In this document: positions 1 to 6,028 of the stretch, one piece after another
Numbering within the stretch: position 1 is the first letter of the stretch
Layout of the letters: each line of letters opens with the position of its first letter
Assembly (NCBI GenBank): GCA_021806845.1
Contig: JAKAPV010000080.1
Location: 1-11,025, forward strand
Length of the DNA: 11,025 bases
Reading direction: 5' to 3'
Origin: Bacillota bacterium
GTDB taxonomy: Bacteria > Bacillota > Sulfobacillia > JAJZYS01 > JAJYTV01
Program-made: the position numbers and the translations under genes
Notes under the pieces: generated by a model
Told to the model about the DNA's origin: nothing
What the model saw: the letters and a program-made list of their open reading frames with translations, nothing else
Database searches by the model: none

Positions 1-964
1 TGGCGCGCTCGCGACGGATGTGCTGCTCGCGCGTCTGGAAGGTGAGTACGAAGCCCCGGTTGCCGTCGTGGTCTGTCGTCTCGCCCACGATGCGCCCGGG
101 GATGCGGCGCAGGTACTCCTGCTTGACACCCATGTACCCGAGGTACGGGCCGCCGAACGACGGCGCGATGCCGAGCGGCTGGCCCTCGCCGACGGCCACG
201 TCCGCGCCGTAGGATCCGGGCGGCCGCAAAACAGCCAAGGAGATCGGATCCTGCACGGCGATATAGAGGGCGCCCTGTGCGTGCGCGGCCTCGACGAGCG
301 CCTCTGGCTCCTCCAGGAGACCAAGGAAATTCGGGTGCTGAATGATGACGCAGGCGGCGTTCTCCGCCAGGCGGCGCACCTCTGCGGGGTCGCTGCGGCC
401 GTCGTGCAGCGGCGCCTCCACGACCTCCAGGTCGTGGCCCTCGGCGTAGGTGCGCAGCACGCCGCGGTACTGCGGGTCCACCGAGCGCGCCACCACGATG
501 CGCGTGCGGCCGGTCTGGCCGTAGGCGAGCATCGCTGCCTCCGCTACGGCGGTCGCCCCGTCGTAGAGCGAAGCCTGGGCGACGTCCATGCCGGTCAGGG
601 CGGCGATCAGCGACTGGAACTCAAAGATGACCTGCAAGGTGCCCTGGCTGATCTCGGCCTGATAGGGCGTGTAGGACGTGTAGAACTCCGAGCGCCTCAG
701 CATCTCTCCGACGACGGACGGCACATAGCGGTCGTACGCGCCGCCGCCGAGGAAGGAAGCCATCTGGTCCATGTCCGCGTTCCTCTGCCCAAGGCCCGTG
801 AGCAGGCGGAGCACTTCCATCTCGGGCAGGCCGTCCGGCAGGTTCAGGGGGCGATCCAGCCGGACCGACGCGGGGACGTCGGCGAAGAGGTCGTCGACGG
901 CACTGGCGCCGATGACGCCCAGCATCGCCGCGCGATCCTCCGCCGTGTGCGGGGAAAAGCGCAT
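1..964 (-). CDS. gcvPA: Glycine dehydrogenase (decarboxylating) subunit 1, GcvPA, partial (3' end beyond left edge)
   Basis: This is the N-terminal subunit of the split P-protein of the glycine cleavage system. With GcvPB it decarboxylates glycine and passes the aminomethyl group to lipoyl-GcvH in the cytoplasm. The 321 visible codons read as a typical GcvPA: FLGGGAYDRYVPSVV at residues 71-85, FYTSYTPYQAEISQGTLQ at 94-111, and QTREQHIRRERA just before the window edge. The family is usually near 450 residues, so about 130 are missing. The PLP-binding lysine is carried by GcvPB, so its absence here is expected. The ATG at 964 lies 1 nt past the gcvH stop codon, with AGGAAGG at 976-982 as a ribosome site inside the end of gcvH. 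It is the last visible gene of the MFS-gcvT-gcvH-gcvPA operon, and gcvPB is predicted just outside the window. The identification is secure; the gene is incomplete only because of the window edge. Confidence 0.96.
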   Translation of the reverse strand, partial: MRFSPHTAEDRAAMLGVIGASAVDDLFADVPASVRLDRPLNLPDGLPEMEVLRLLTGLGQRNADMDQMASFLGGGAYDRYVPSVVGEMLRRSEFYTSYTPYQAEISQGTLQVIFEFQSLIAALTGMDVAQASLYDGATAVAEAAMLAYGQTGRTRIVVARSVDPQYRGVLRTYAEGHDLEVVEAPLHDGRSDPAEVRRLAENAACVIIQHPNFLGLLEEPEALVEAAHAQGALYIAVQDPISLAVLRPPGSYGADVAVGEGQPLGIAPSFGGPYLGYMGVKQEYLRRIPGRIVGETTDHDGNRGFVLTFQTREQHIRRERA

Positions 965-965
965 C

Positions 966-1346
966 TCAGTGGCCGCCTTCCTGGTGGGACTCGTACGTCG
1001 CAGCATCCAGAAGGGTGGACACGTCTGCCTCTGCGATCCCTTCGATCTCGATGATCCAGCCGGCGCCGTAGGGATCCTGGTTGATCAGTTCCGGGTGGTC
1101 GACGAGTTCTTGATTGACCTTGGCGACCTTGCCGGACACCGGCGAGAAGAGGTCGGAAACGCTCTTCACGGATTCCACGACGCCGAACGCCTCGCCCTTC
1201 TTGAGCTGTCGTCCGACCTCCGGAAGCTCGACGAAGACGACGTCCCCCAGCTGGTCCTGGGCGAATTCGGTGATGCCGACCTGGCCGTCAGAAACGCGCA
1301 CCCACTCATGGTCTTCCGTGTACTGCAGATCCTGCGGCGTGTTCAC
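966..1346 (-). CDS. gcvH: Glycine cleavage system H protein (lipoyl carrier)
   Basis: GcvH is the small lipoylated shuttle that carries the aminomethyl intermediate from GcvP to GcvT and is reoxidised by dihydrolipoamide dehydrogenase. The protein has 126 residues, the usual family length. The N-terminal YTEDHEWVRV (residues 9-18) and the lipoylation hairpin GVVESVKSVSDLFSPVSG (55-72) are diagnostic, and K61 is the expected lipoyl-lysine. The C-terminal GAGWIIEIE (94-102) also fits. Translation starts at a GTG (1344-1346), not ATG. It is supported by a strong AGGAGG at 1355-1360 with 8-nt spacing, and that site lies inside the last codons of gcvT. The GTG overlaps the gcvT stop as GTGA, which suggests translational coupling. 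No lipoate ligase or lipoyl synthase gene is in the window, so lipoylation must be supplied from elsewhere. Confidence 0.97.
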   Translation of the reverse strand: MNTPQDLQYTEDHEWVRVSDGQVGITEFAQDQLGDVVFVELPEVGRQLKKGEAFGVVESVKSVSDLFSPVSGKVAKVNQELVDHPELINQDPYGAGWIIEIEGIAEADVSTLLDAATYESHQEGGH

Positions 1347-2452
1347 TTCGCACTCCTCCTGTAGAACGGAATCTTGACGACCTCCGCGGGCACGGCCCGC
1401 CCGCGCATCTCGACCGCGATCCTGGTGCCTGGCTGCGAGAGCTCCGCCGGCAGGAATCCGAGGCCGATGGCCTCGCCGAGCGTCGGGCTGGGCATGCCGC
1501 TCGTCGTCACGCCGACTGCCTTGCCCTGCGCGTCGAGCAGCGGGTAACCCTGCCGCGCGATGCCCCGCTCCAGCATGCGGAAGCCTGCCAGCCTGCGCGC
1601 CGGCCCCCCCTGCTCCTGCACGGCGACCAGCGCGGCGTGGCCGACGAAGTCGGCCTTTTGCAGCTTGACGAAGAACCTCAGGCCCGCCTCAAGCGGGCTG
1701 TGGTCCTTGTCGAGCTCATGGCCGTAGAGCGGCAGGCATGCCTCGAAGCGCAGCGAGTCGCGCGCGCCGAGGCCGCAGGGCAGGATCTCCTCCGGCGCGC
1801 CGGCGCGCAGGATCTCGCGCCAAACATGGACGGCATCGTCCGGGGCGACATAGATCTCAAAGCCGTCCTCCCCCGTGTAGCCGGTGCGCGACACGAGTGC
1901 CGTGCGGCTGGCAACCGGGACGTTCTCGGCTGCATAGAAGAACGCGATCTCGCCCAGGTCCTTTGGCGTCAGCCGCTGCAGGATCTCCTGCGCCTTCGGG
2001 CCCTGGATCGCGATCTGCGCCGTCTGCGCAGAGACATCGCGCACTTCGACGCCGCCGCCGAAGGCTGCCTGCTGCTCCTTGACCCAGGTGAAGTCCTTCT
2101 CGGCGTTCGACGCGTTGACGACGAGCAGGACGCGGCCCTGCAGGCGGTAGACGAGCAGGTCGTCGACGACGCCCCCATCCGGATAGCACATGGGCGTGTA
2201 GAGCACCTGATCCATCGCGAGGCGTGTGCAGTCGTTCGTCACCAGGTGGTTGGCGAAGTCGAGTGCCCTCTCGCCCGTGCATTCGATCTCGCCCATGTGC
2301 GAGACGTCGAAGAGCCCCGCCCGCTTGCGGACCGCCTCGTGTTCGGGGACGATGCCGGCAGGATACTGCACCGGCATATCCCACCCGCCGAAGTCGACCA
2401 TCCTCGCTCCAAGAGCCAGATGTTCCTCATAAAGCGGTGTCTTCTTGCCCAT
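1343..2452 (-). CDS. gcvT: Aminomethyltransferase (glycine cleavage system T protein)
   Basis: GcvT transfers the methylene unit from aminomethyl-lipoyl-GcvH to tetrahydrofolate and releases ammonia. The 369-residue product has the normal length and the conserved blocks in order: MVDFGGWDMPVQYP (18-31), LFDVSHMGEI (47-56), GGVVDDLLVYR (93-103, with the conserved acidic pair D97/D98), SRTGYTGEDGFEIY (188-201), GLGARDSLRFEACLPLYGHE (227-246) and the C-terminal barrel block TSGMPSPTLGEAIGLG (317-332), ending in VKIPFYRR. The ATG at 2452 is preceded by a perfect AGGAGG (2459-2464) at 6-nt spacing. The upstream MFS stop is only 15 nt away, so gcvT has no room for its own promoter or a glycine riboswitch and probably depends on the MFS promoter. 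The final codons also form the ribosome site for gcvH. Confidence 0.97.
   Translation of the reverse strand: MGKKTPLYEEHLALGARMVDFGGWDMPVQYPAGIVPEHEAVRKRAGLFDVSHMGEIECTGERALDFANHLVTNDCTRLAMDQVLYTPMCYPDGGVVDDLLVYRLQGRVLLVVNASNAEKDFTWVKEQQAAFGGGVEVRDVSAQTAQIAIQGPKAQEILQRLTPKDLGEIAFFYAAENVPVASRTALVSRTGYTGEDGFEIYVAPDDAVHVWREILRAGAPEEILPCGLGARDSLRFEACLPLYGHELDKDHSPLEAGLRFFVKLQKADFVGHAALVAVQEQGGPARRLAGFRMLERGIARQGYPLLDAQGKAVGVTTSGMPSPTLGEAIGLGFLPAELSQPGTRIAVEMRGRAVPAEVVKIPFYRRSAK
1355..1360 (-). promoter_or_regulatory. Shine-Dalgarno site that fixes the GTG start of gcvH
   Basis: On the minus strand this reads AGGAGG and sits 8 nt before the GTG at 1346. It lies within the Arg-Arg codons near the gcvT C-terminus. 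Its strength and spacing support the GTG start over any downstream ATG, since the next in-frame Met would remove conserved residues. Confidence 0.8.
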
Positions 2453-2458
2453 TCCAAA

Positions 2459-2464
2459 CCTCCT
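2459..2464 (-). promoter_or_regulatory. Shine-Dalgarno site of gcvT
   Basis: AGGAGG on the minus strand, 6 nt before the gcvT ATG at 2452, in the 15-nt gap after the MFS stop codon. It is the main recognisable signal in that gap. Confidence 0.8.
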
Positions 2465-2467
2465 GCC

Positions 2468-3787
2468 TCACACAGGGTTCGGCCCGCGGCGCGTGCCCCA
2501 CAGCATCAGCGCGGCCAAGAGCCCGGCGATCCCGACCCCCGCGGCCGCCTCGAAGAGTTGGCTGAAGGCGGGAAGAAAACTCGCATAGAGCACCGGGCCC
2601 GCAGCCGTGCCGAGAGCACGGAACGTTCCGAGCATCGCGACGGCCGAGCTGCTCTGTCCCTTCGGGGCCAGCCCCAACACAAGATACTGCAACGGAGCCC
2701 CCATGATAAGGCCCACTCCGGCCCCAATCAGCAAGAGACCCAGACCGAGTCCCACAGTCCCGCCCAGGACCGGAATGGCATACCCGCCGACCGCGAGCAG
2801 CAGGAATCCCGCCGCGAGCACCGGCGTCGGGCCGATGCGGTCGGTGAACTCGCCTCCGAGCCAGGAAGTCAGCGCGGCCGCGATGGCCATCGGCAGGAGT
2901 GCGAGGCCGGACTGCACTTCGCTGAATTGCAGCCCGCGCATAGCGTAGAGCGGCACGAAGAACGCGAGGACCATGCCCGCTGCGCCCAGCAGCCCTGCCG
3001 CGTACGCGAGTCCGAGGCCCCCGCGCAGGTCCAGGGAGCCGAAGATCGATCCGCTCGCGCTGCGCTCCCAGAATCCGAGGTTCGGCAACAGCAGCATGCC
3101 GAAGACCAGGCTGGCGACGCCAACCGGCAGGCTGCCTCTGCGCAGGAACTCGAAGCCGATCAGCATGGCGCCGACGCAGGCGGCCGTCAGGAGCGCGCCC
3201 AGCACGTCGACCGGAGCGGGCCGCACCTCCACCGGAGCCGGGAAGGTGAACAGGGCGAGGAGCGCAACGGCCGCGGCCAGCGGCACGGTAACGAGAAACA
3301 GCCAATGCCAGCCCGCGTACGCAACCAGCACCCCGCCGATCGGCGGGGCGATCACCGCCGCAATGCCGTACACGGCACCCATGAGGCCGAGGAGTGCGCC
3401 GCGGCGGCTCTTCGGAAAGGCTGCGCCGATCTCCGCGGTTGCGAGGGGGATCAGGTTTGCGGCGCCGAGCGCCTGCACGCCGCGTGCCAGGAGCAGCATC
3501 CCGAAACTGCCGCCAAGTCCGGCCAACAGGGACCCTAGACCGAACAGGACGGCGCCCCCGACGAAGACAAGGCGCCGGCCGTGGCGGTCCCCGAGCGCTC
3601 CGGCAATCGGCAGGCCCACGGCGTAGACGATGCCGTAGACGGAGACGAGCCACGCACCCGCTCCCGCGGAGACGTGCGAGGCGACATCGATCGCCCTGAG
3701 CCCCGGCGCGATGAGATTGAGGTCGGCCGCGCCCAGGAATACCCCGAGCATGAGTGTCCACAGAAGCGCCGTGCGCTGCGTCGGCAA
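2468..3787 (-). CDS. MFS transporter, drug/H+ antiporter-like (probably DHA2-type)
   Basis: This is an inner-membrane major facilitator protein of 439 residues with about 13-14 hydrophobic segments, which suggests the 14-helix DHA2 layout. The antiporter signatures are visible: motif A GALGDRHGRR (63-72) between helices 2 and 3, motif B-like RGVQALGAA (102-110), and motif C around GAVYGIAAVIAPPIGG (137-152). A weaker second motif A (GGEFTDRIG) occurs in the C-terminal half. The frame stays open to an ATG at 3910, but the extra 41 residues are Arg/Gly-rich and non-hydrophobic. I prefer the TTG at 3787, which has GGAGG at 3795-3799 with 7-nt spacing and places the first helix at about residues 8-30. 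The gene heads the gcvT-gcvH-gcvPA transcript. The substrate cannot be read from the sequence: family signatures suggest efflux, and export of an amino acid or glycine-related metabolite is only inference from the operon. Confidence 0.88.
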   Translation of the reverse strand: MPTQRTALLWTLMLGVFLGAADLNLIAPGLRAIDVASHVSAGAGAWLVSVYGIVYAVGLPIAGALGDRHGRRLVFVGGAVLFGLGSLLAGLGGSFGMLLLARGVQALGAANLIPLATAEIGAAFPKSRRGALLGLMGAVYGIAAVIAPPIGGVLVAYAGWHWLFLVTVPLAAAVALLALFTFPAPVEVRPAPVDVLGALLTAACVGAMLIGFEFLRRGSLPVGVASLVFGMLLLPNLGFWERSASGSIFGSLDLRGGLGLAYAAGLLGAAGMVLAFFVPLYAMRGLQFSEVQSGLALLPMAIAAALTSWLGGEFTDRIGPTPVLAAGFLLLAVGGYAIPVLGGTVGLGLGLLLIGAGVGLIMGAPLQYLVLGLAPKGQSSSAVAMLGTFRALGTAAGPVLYASFLPAFSQLFEAAAGVGIAGLLAALMLWGTRRGPNPV

Positions 3788-3794
3788 CCTGTCC

Positions 3795-3799
3795 CCTCC
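3795..3799 (-). promoter_or_regulatory. Shine-Dalgarno site supporting the TTG start of the MFS gene
   Basis: GGAGG on the minus strand, within a GGGAGGGGA run, 7 nt before the TTG at 3787. It is the main reason to place the start here and not at the ATG at 3910. Confidence 0.65.
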
Positions 3800-3806
3800 C
3801 TGGCCG

Positions 3807-3825
3807 TGCCGCGCCGTACGCGGCA
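3807..3825. repeat. Short inverted repeat in the MFS leader (7-bp arms, 5-nt loop)
   Basis: TGCCGCG and CGCGGCA are separated by CCGTA. On the MFS transcript this would form a GC-only-core hairpin about 7 nt upstream of the Shine-Dalgarno run. It could be an operator or a leader hairpin affecting ribosome access. Short GC palindromes are common at this base composition, so the functional call is weak. Confidence 0.3.
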
Positions 3826-3862
3826 GACCGTTGTCCAAATGGGTATTCTTCGCATTCCTGCC

Positions 3863-3873
3863 GAGGATTCCTC
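3863..3873. repeat. Small palindrome in the divergent intergenic region
   Basis: GAGGATTCCTC is a perfect palindrome (5-bp arms around a central base) in the 183-nt region shared by the divergent MFS and radical SAM genes. Its position would suit a dimeric repressor site, but 5-bp arms are not significant on their own and no cognate regulator is encoded in the window. Confidence 0.2.
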
Positions 3874-3914
3874 TGCCCGCTGCGCCATCCGGCAGTCGCG
3901 ACAGGCCCACACGG

Positions 3915-3947
3915 CTGACGCACAGGTCCGATTGCCCATGCTAGGAT
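3915..3947 (+). promoter_or_regulatory. Candidate promoter of the radical SAM gene
   Basis: TAGGAT (3942-3947) is preceded by TGC, giving an extended -10 (TGn) shape. A -35-like CTGACG lies at 3915-3920, but the 21-nt spacer is longer than the usual 17 nt. Transcription starting near 3954 would give a very short leader before the GTG at 3971. I found no equally good promoter facing the MFS gene in 3788-3970. Confidence 0.25.
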
Positions 3948-3954
3948 CGTCCGG

Positions 3955-3962
3955 AAAGGGAG
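3955..3962 (+). promoter_or_regulatory. Shine-Dalgarno site supporting the GTG start of the radical SAM gene
   Basis: AAAGGGAG lies 8 nt before the GTG at 3971. The alternative ATG at 3938 would place this site inside the coding region and has no good ribosome site of its own; the ATG at 3986 is also poorly served. Confidence 0.6.
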
Positions 3963-3970
3963 CGATCTTC

Positions 3971-5080
3971 GTGTCGCAAGCGGCTATGGAGACGGCCTCG
4001 CCCTTCACTGCGAAGCCGATGCTGGTGTTCTGGGAAACGACGAAAGCGTGCCTGCTCGCCTGTCGCCACTGCCGGGCGACAGCGCAGCGCGATCCGCTGC
4101 CGGGCGAGCTTGATACCCAAGAAGGAAGCGAACTCTTACGGCAAATCCGGGCGTTCGGCGATCCGCCGCCTGTCGTGGTATTCACAGGCGGGGATCTTCT
4201 GATGCGTCCCGACATCGATCACCTCCTGCGCCTGGCGCAGGACCTCGGGCTGCACACCGCAGCCGCGCCTGCGGCGACGCCGCTGCTCGACAAGGCAGCC
4301 CTGCGGCGCCTCTGGGACGCCGGCGTGCGCTCCGTCTCTCTCAGCCTAGATGCACCCGGAGCGGCGCACGACGCGATCCGCGGCGTGTCAGGGACCTACG
4401 AGCGAACGCTGCAGGCGGCCAGAGAGGCGCTCAGCCTCGGCATGCAGGTGCAGATCAACACCGTCGTCATGCGCAGCACGCTCGCGACGCTGCCGGACGT
4501 GGCGGCCCTGCTCCTCAAAGAGCGCATCCCCGTCTGGGAGGTCTTCTACCTCGTCGTGACGGGTCGCGCGCTCGCGAACGACGCCCTGTCCCCCGAAGAG
4601 CAGTACGCCGTCGCGCAGTTCCTCGTGCAGGCGTCGCGCTATGACCTGTTGGTGCGAACCGTGGAGGCGCCCTTCATCCGCAGGGCGATGCTCGAGCAGA
4701 CTGCCGGCGCAGATTCCCTGCCGCTCGCCAGGGAGCTCGTGGACAACCTCGCCGCGCTGGCCGGCGCTCCGCCGCATGCGCCGCGCATCGGCCATCGCGG
4801 GACGCTTGACGGCGATGGCATCGTGTTCGTCGGCTTCGACGGGACCGTCTCGCCGGGGGGCTTCCTGCCGGTGCCGCTCGGCAACGTGCGCAGCGAAAGC
4901 CTGCTCGACCTCTATCGCAACCAGGAGCTGCTGCGGCAGATCCGCGCCCGGGACTTCTCCGGCGGCTGCGGTGCCTGCGAGTACCGCTGGATTTGCGGCG
5001 GATCGCGCGCGCGGGCCTACGCCTCCGCAGGCGACCCGCTCGCGTCGGATCCCGCCTGCCCGTACGCGATCGCCGACTGA
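3971..5080 (+). CDS. Radical SAM/SPASM-domain protein (NirJ/AhbC/AhbD-like branch)
   Basis: This is a 369-residue cytoplasmic iron-sulfur enzyme if started at the GTG at 3971. The radical SAM cluster motif is C27-LLA-C31-RH-C34 (CX3CX2C), followed by a GGE-type motif written FTGGDLL (71-77) and the strand SLSLDAP (123-129). The C-terminus carries C333-x2-C336-x5-C342-GG and C363-PY, a SPASM/twitch-like site for one auxiliary cluster. The block before it, TVSPGGFLPVPLGNVRSE, keeps the SPASM pattern but has Gly/Phe where many SPASM proteins have the first cysteine, so a second auxiliary cluster is doubtful. This layout matches the family that includes the haem d1/alternative haem enzymes NirJ, AhbC and AhbD. 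I also associate it with the uncharacterised TIGR04053 group, from memory. The reaction cannot be assigned. No precursor peptide gene is seen nearby, which argues against a RiPP maturase. It is divergent from the MFS-gcv operon and convergent with tadC. Confidence 0.85.
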   Translation: MSQAAMETASPFTAKPMLVFWETTKACLLACRHCRATAQRDPLPGELDTQEGSELLRQIRAFGDPPPVVVFTGGDLLMRPDIDHLLRLAQDLGLHTAAAPAATPLLDKAALRRLWDAGVRSVSLSLDAPGAAHDAIRGVSGTYERTLQAAREALSLGMQVQINTVVMRSTLATLPDVAALLLKERIPVWEVFYLVVTGRALANDALSPEEQYAVAQFLVQASRYDLLVRTVEAPFIRRAMLEQTAGADSLPLARELVDNLAALAGAPPHAPRIGHRGTLDGDGIVFVGFDGTVSPGGFLPVPLGNVRSESLLDLYRNQELLRQIRARDFSGGCGACEYRWICGGSRARAYASAGDPLASDPACPYAIAD

Positions 5081-5082
5081 TG

Positions 5083-5139
5083 CCTGAACGGGAGAGGTCC
5101 TCCCGGGCGATGCGCCCGGGAGGACCTCTCCCGTTCAGG
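5083..5139. terminator. Perfect 27-bp inverted repeat between convergent genes, probable bidirectional terminator
   Basis: The arms 5083-5109 and 5113-5139 are exactly complementary over 27 bp, with a 3-nt loop (ATG, 5110-5112). On the plus strand the stem begins 2 nt after the radical SAM stop codon. On the minus strand it contains the tadC TGA (5135-5137). The position between converging stop codons argues for transcription termination or 3'-end protection in both directions. No T-run follows on either side, so it is not a canonical intrinsic terminator. The stem is also far longer than a typical one, so other roles are possible, such as an RNase III target or a cruciform-forming element. 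Confidence 0.6.
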
Positions 5140-6025
5140 GGTGTCCGAACGTCTTCGCGAACGAGAGTACCGCCGGCCCCAGGAGCACGACGAAGATCGC
5201 CGGGAAGATGAAGAAGACGAGCGGGAAGAGCATCTTGATCGGCGTCTTGAGCGCCTTTTCCTGGGCCTTCTGCTTGCGGAACGTGCGCATCTGGTCACTT
5301 TGCACCCGCAGCACGTTGGCGATCCCGATGCCGAGTTCGTCGGCCTGGACGATGGCTGTGACGAAGGCGTCGAGTTCAGGGAGACCGACGCGGGACGCAA
5401 AGGAGCGCAACGCTTCCGCCCGCGGCCTGCCGAGCTGTATCTCGCGCAAGGTACGGCCGAACTCTGTGGAGATCGGCGCGGGGAAACGTTCGGACACGCG
5501 GGCGAGCGCCGCGTCGAAGCCGAGGCCGGCTTCCACCGAGACGGAGAGGAGGTCCATGACGTCCGGGAGCGCGCGGGCGAAGGTGCGCTGGCGCGCTGAG
5601 ATGCGCTGCGCGAGCCAGAAATCCGGCAGGCGCCATCCGAGAACGGTGAGGGCGACCGCGAAGAGGATGACCCGTCCCCCGAAGGCGACAAACGAGAGGC
5701 CGATCAGTGCGAAGATGATGCGAAGTCCGAAGATCAGGCCGGGCGTCGTCGGGTTGCCCGCGCGCTCGAGGCGCAGGGCGAGGACTTCGCCCTGGCGCTC
5801 CGGCAGGAGGCGCGCAAACCGCTTCGAGATGCCTTCCGCGAGCGGTGCGAGGACGCGCGTGCGAAATCCTTCCTCGGCCTCCGCCGCTGCGGGCGTATCG
5901 GGTACATGCCGGGCGACTTCGCGCAGCTGCAGCCGTAACCGTTCCTGCTCCGCGGTCGGCGCGATCACGAAGAGTCCGGCAACCAGGCCGAAGGCTGCGG
6001 CCTCCAGCAGCAGCAGTGTCTCCAT
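5135..6025 (-). CDS. tadC: Tad pilus inner-membrane platform protein TadC (T2SSF family)
   Basis: TadC is one of two related polytopic platform proteins that couple the TadA motor to pilin assembly in the cytoplasmic membrane. The 296-residue protein has a first helix at about 4-22, a hydrophobic pair at about 98-134, the T2SSF cytoplasmic domain starting with ARALPDVMDLLSVSVEAGLG (150-169), and a last helix at about 264-288 (KMLFPLVFFIFPAIF). The LPDVMDLLSVSVEAGLGFDAAL block is typical of TadC and distinguishes it from TadB. The ATG at 6025 follows the tadB TAG after 3 nt, with GAGG in the tadB end as ribosome site at 8-nt spacing. It is the last gene of the tad operon, and its stop codon is embedded in the arm of the long inverted repeat at 5083-5139. 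Confidence 0.93.
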   Translation of the reverse strand: METLLLLEAAAFGLVAGLFVIAPTAEQERLRLQLREVARHVPDTPAAAEAEEGFRTRVLAPLAEGISKRFARLLPERQGEVLALRLERAGNPTTPGLIFGLRIIFALIGLSFVAFGGRVILFAVALTVLGWRLPDFWLAQRISARQRTFARALPDVMDLLSVSVEAGLGFDAALARVSERFPAPISTEFGRTLREIQLGRPRAEALRSFASRVGLPELDAFVTAIVQADELGIGIANVLRVQSDQMRTFRKQKAQEKALKTPIKMLFPLVFFIFPAIFVVLLGPAVLSFAKTFGHP

Positions 6026-6028
6026 GCG

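Noticed and set aside
20..1054. 344-codon plus-strand frame at the left edge
   Set aside because: It is antisense to gcvPA, whose minus-strand translation is clearly conserved and simply lacks a stop because of the window edge.
2453..2467. Glycine riboswitch upstream of gcvT
   Set aside because: Only 15 nt separate the MFS stop from gcvT, and I could not recognise the aptamer core in the 3788-3970 leader region either.
3331..3348. Perfect 18-bp palindrome inside the MFS gene
   Set aside because: It encodes the conserved Pro-Pro-Ile-Gly-Gly of MFS motif C, and GC-ending codons for those residues are naturally palindromic, so no regulatory role is needed.
1637..3538. Long open frame on the plus strand (633 codons) antisense to gcvT and the MFS gene
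   Set aside because: It lies opposite two conserved genes, is rich in Arg, Gln, His, Glu and Ala with no recognisable domain, and fits the usual antisense openness of high-G+C coding DNA.
3788..3910. Extended MFS start at the ATG at 3910
   Set aside because: The added 41 residues are Arg/Gly-rich and non-hydrophobic, while the TTG at 3787 has a good ribosome site and places the first helix correctly.
3938..3970. Upstream ATG at 3938 as the radical SAM start
   Set aside because: It overlaps the candidate -10 element and would place the good AAAGGGAG site within the coding region.
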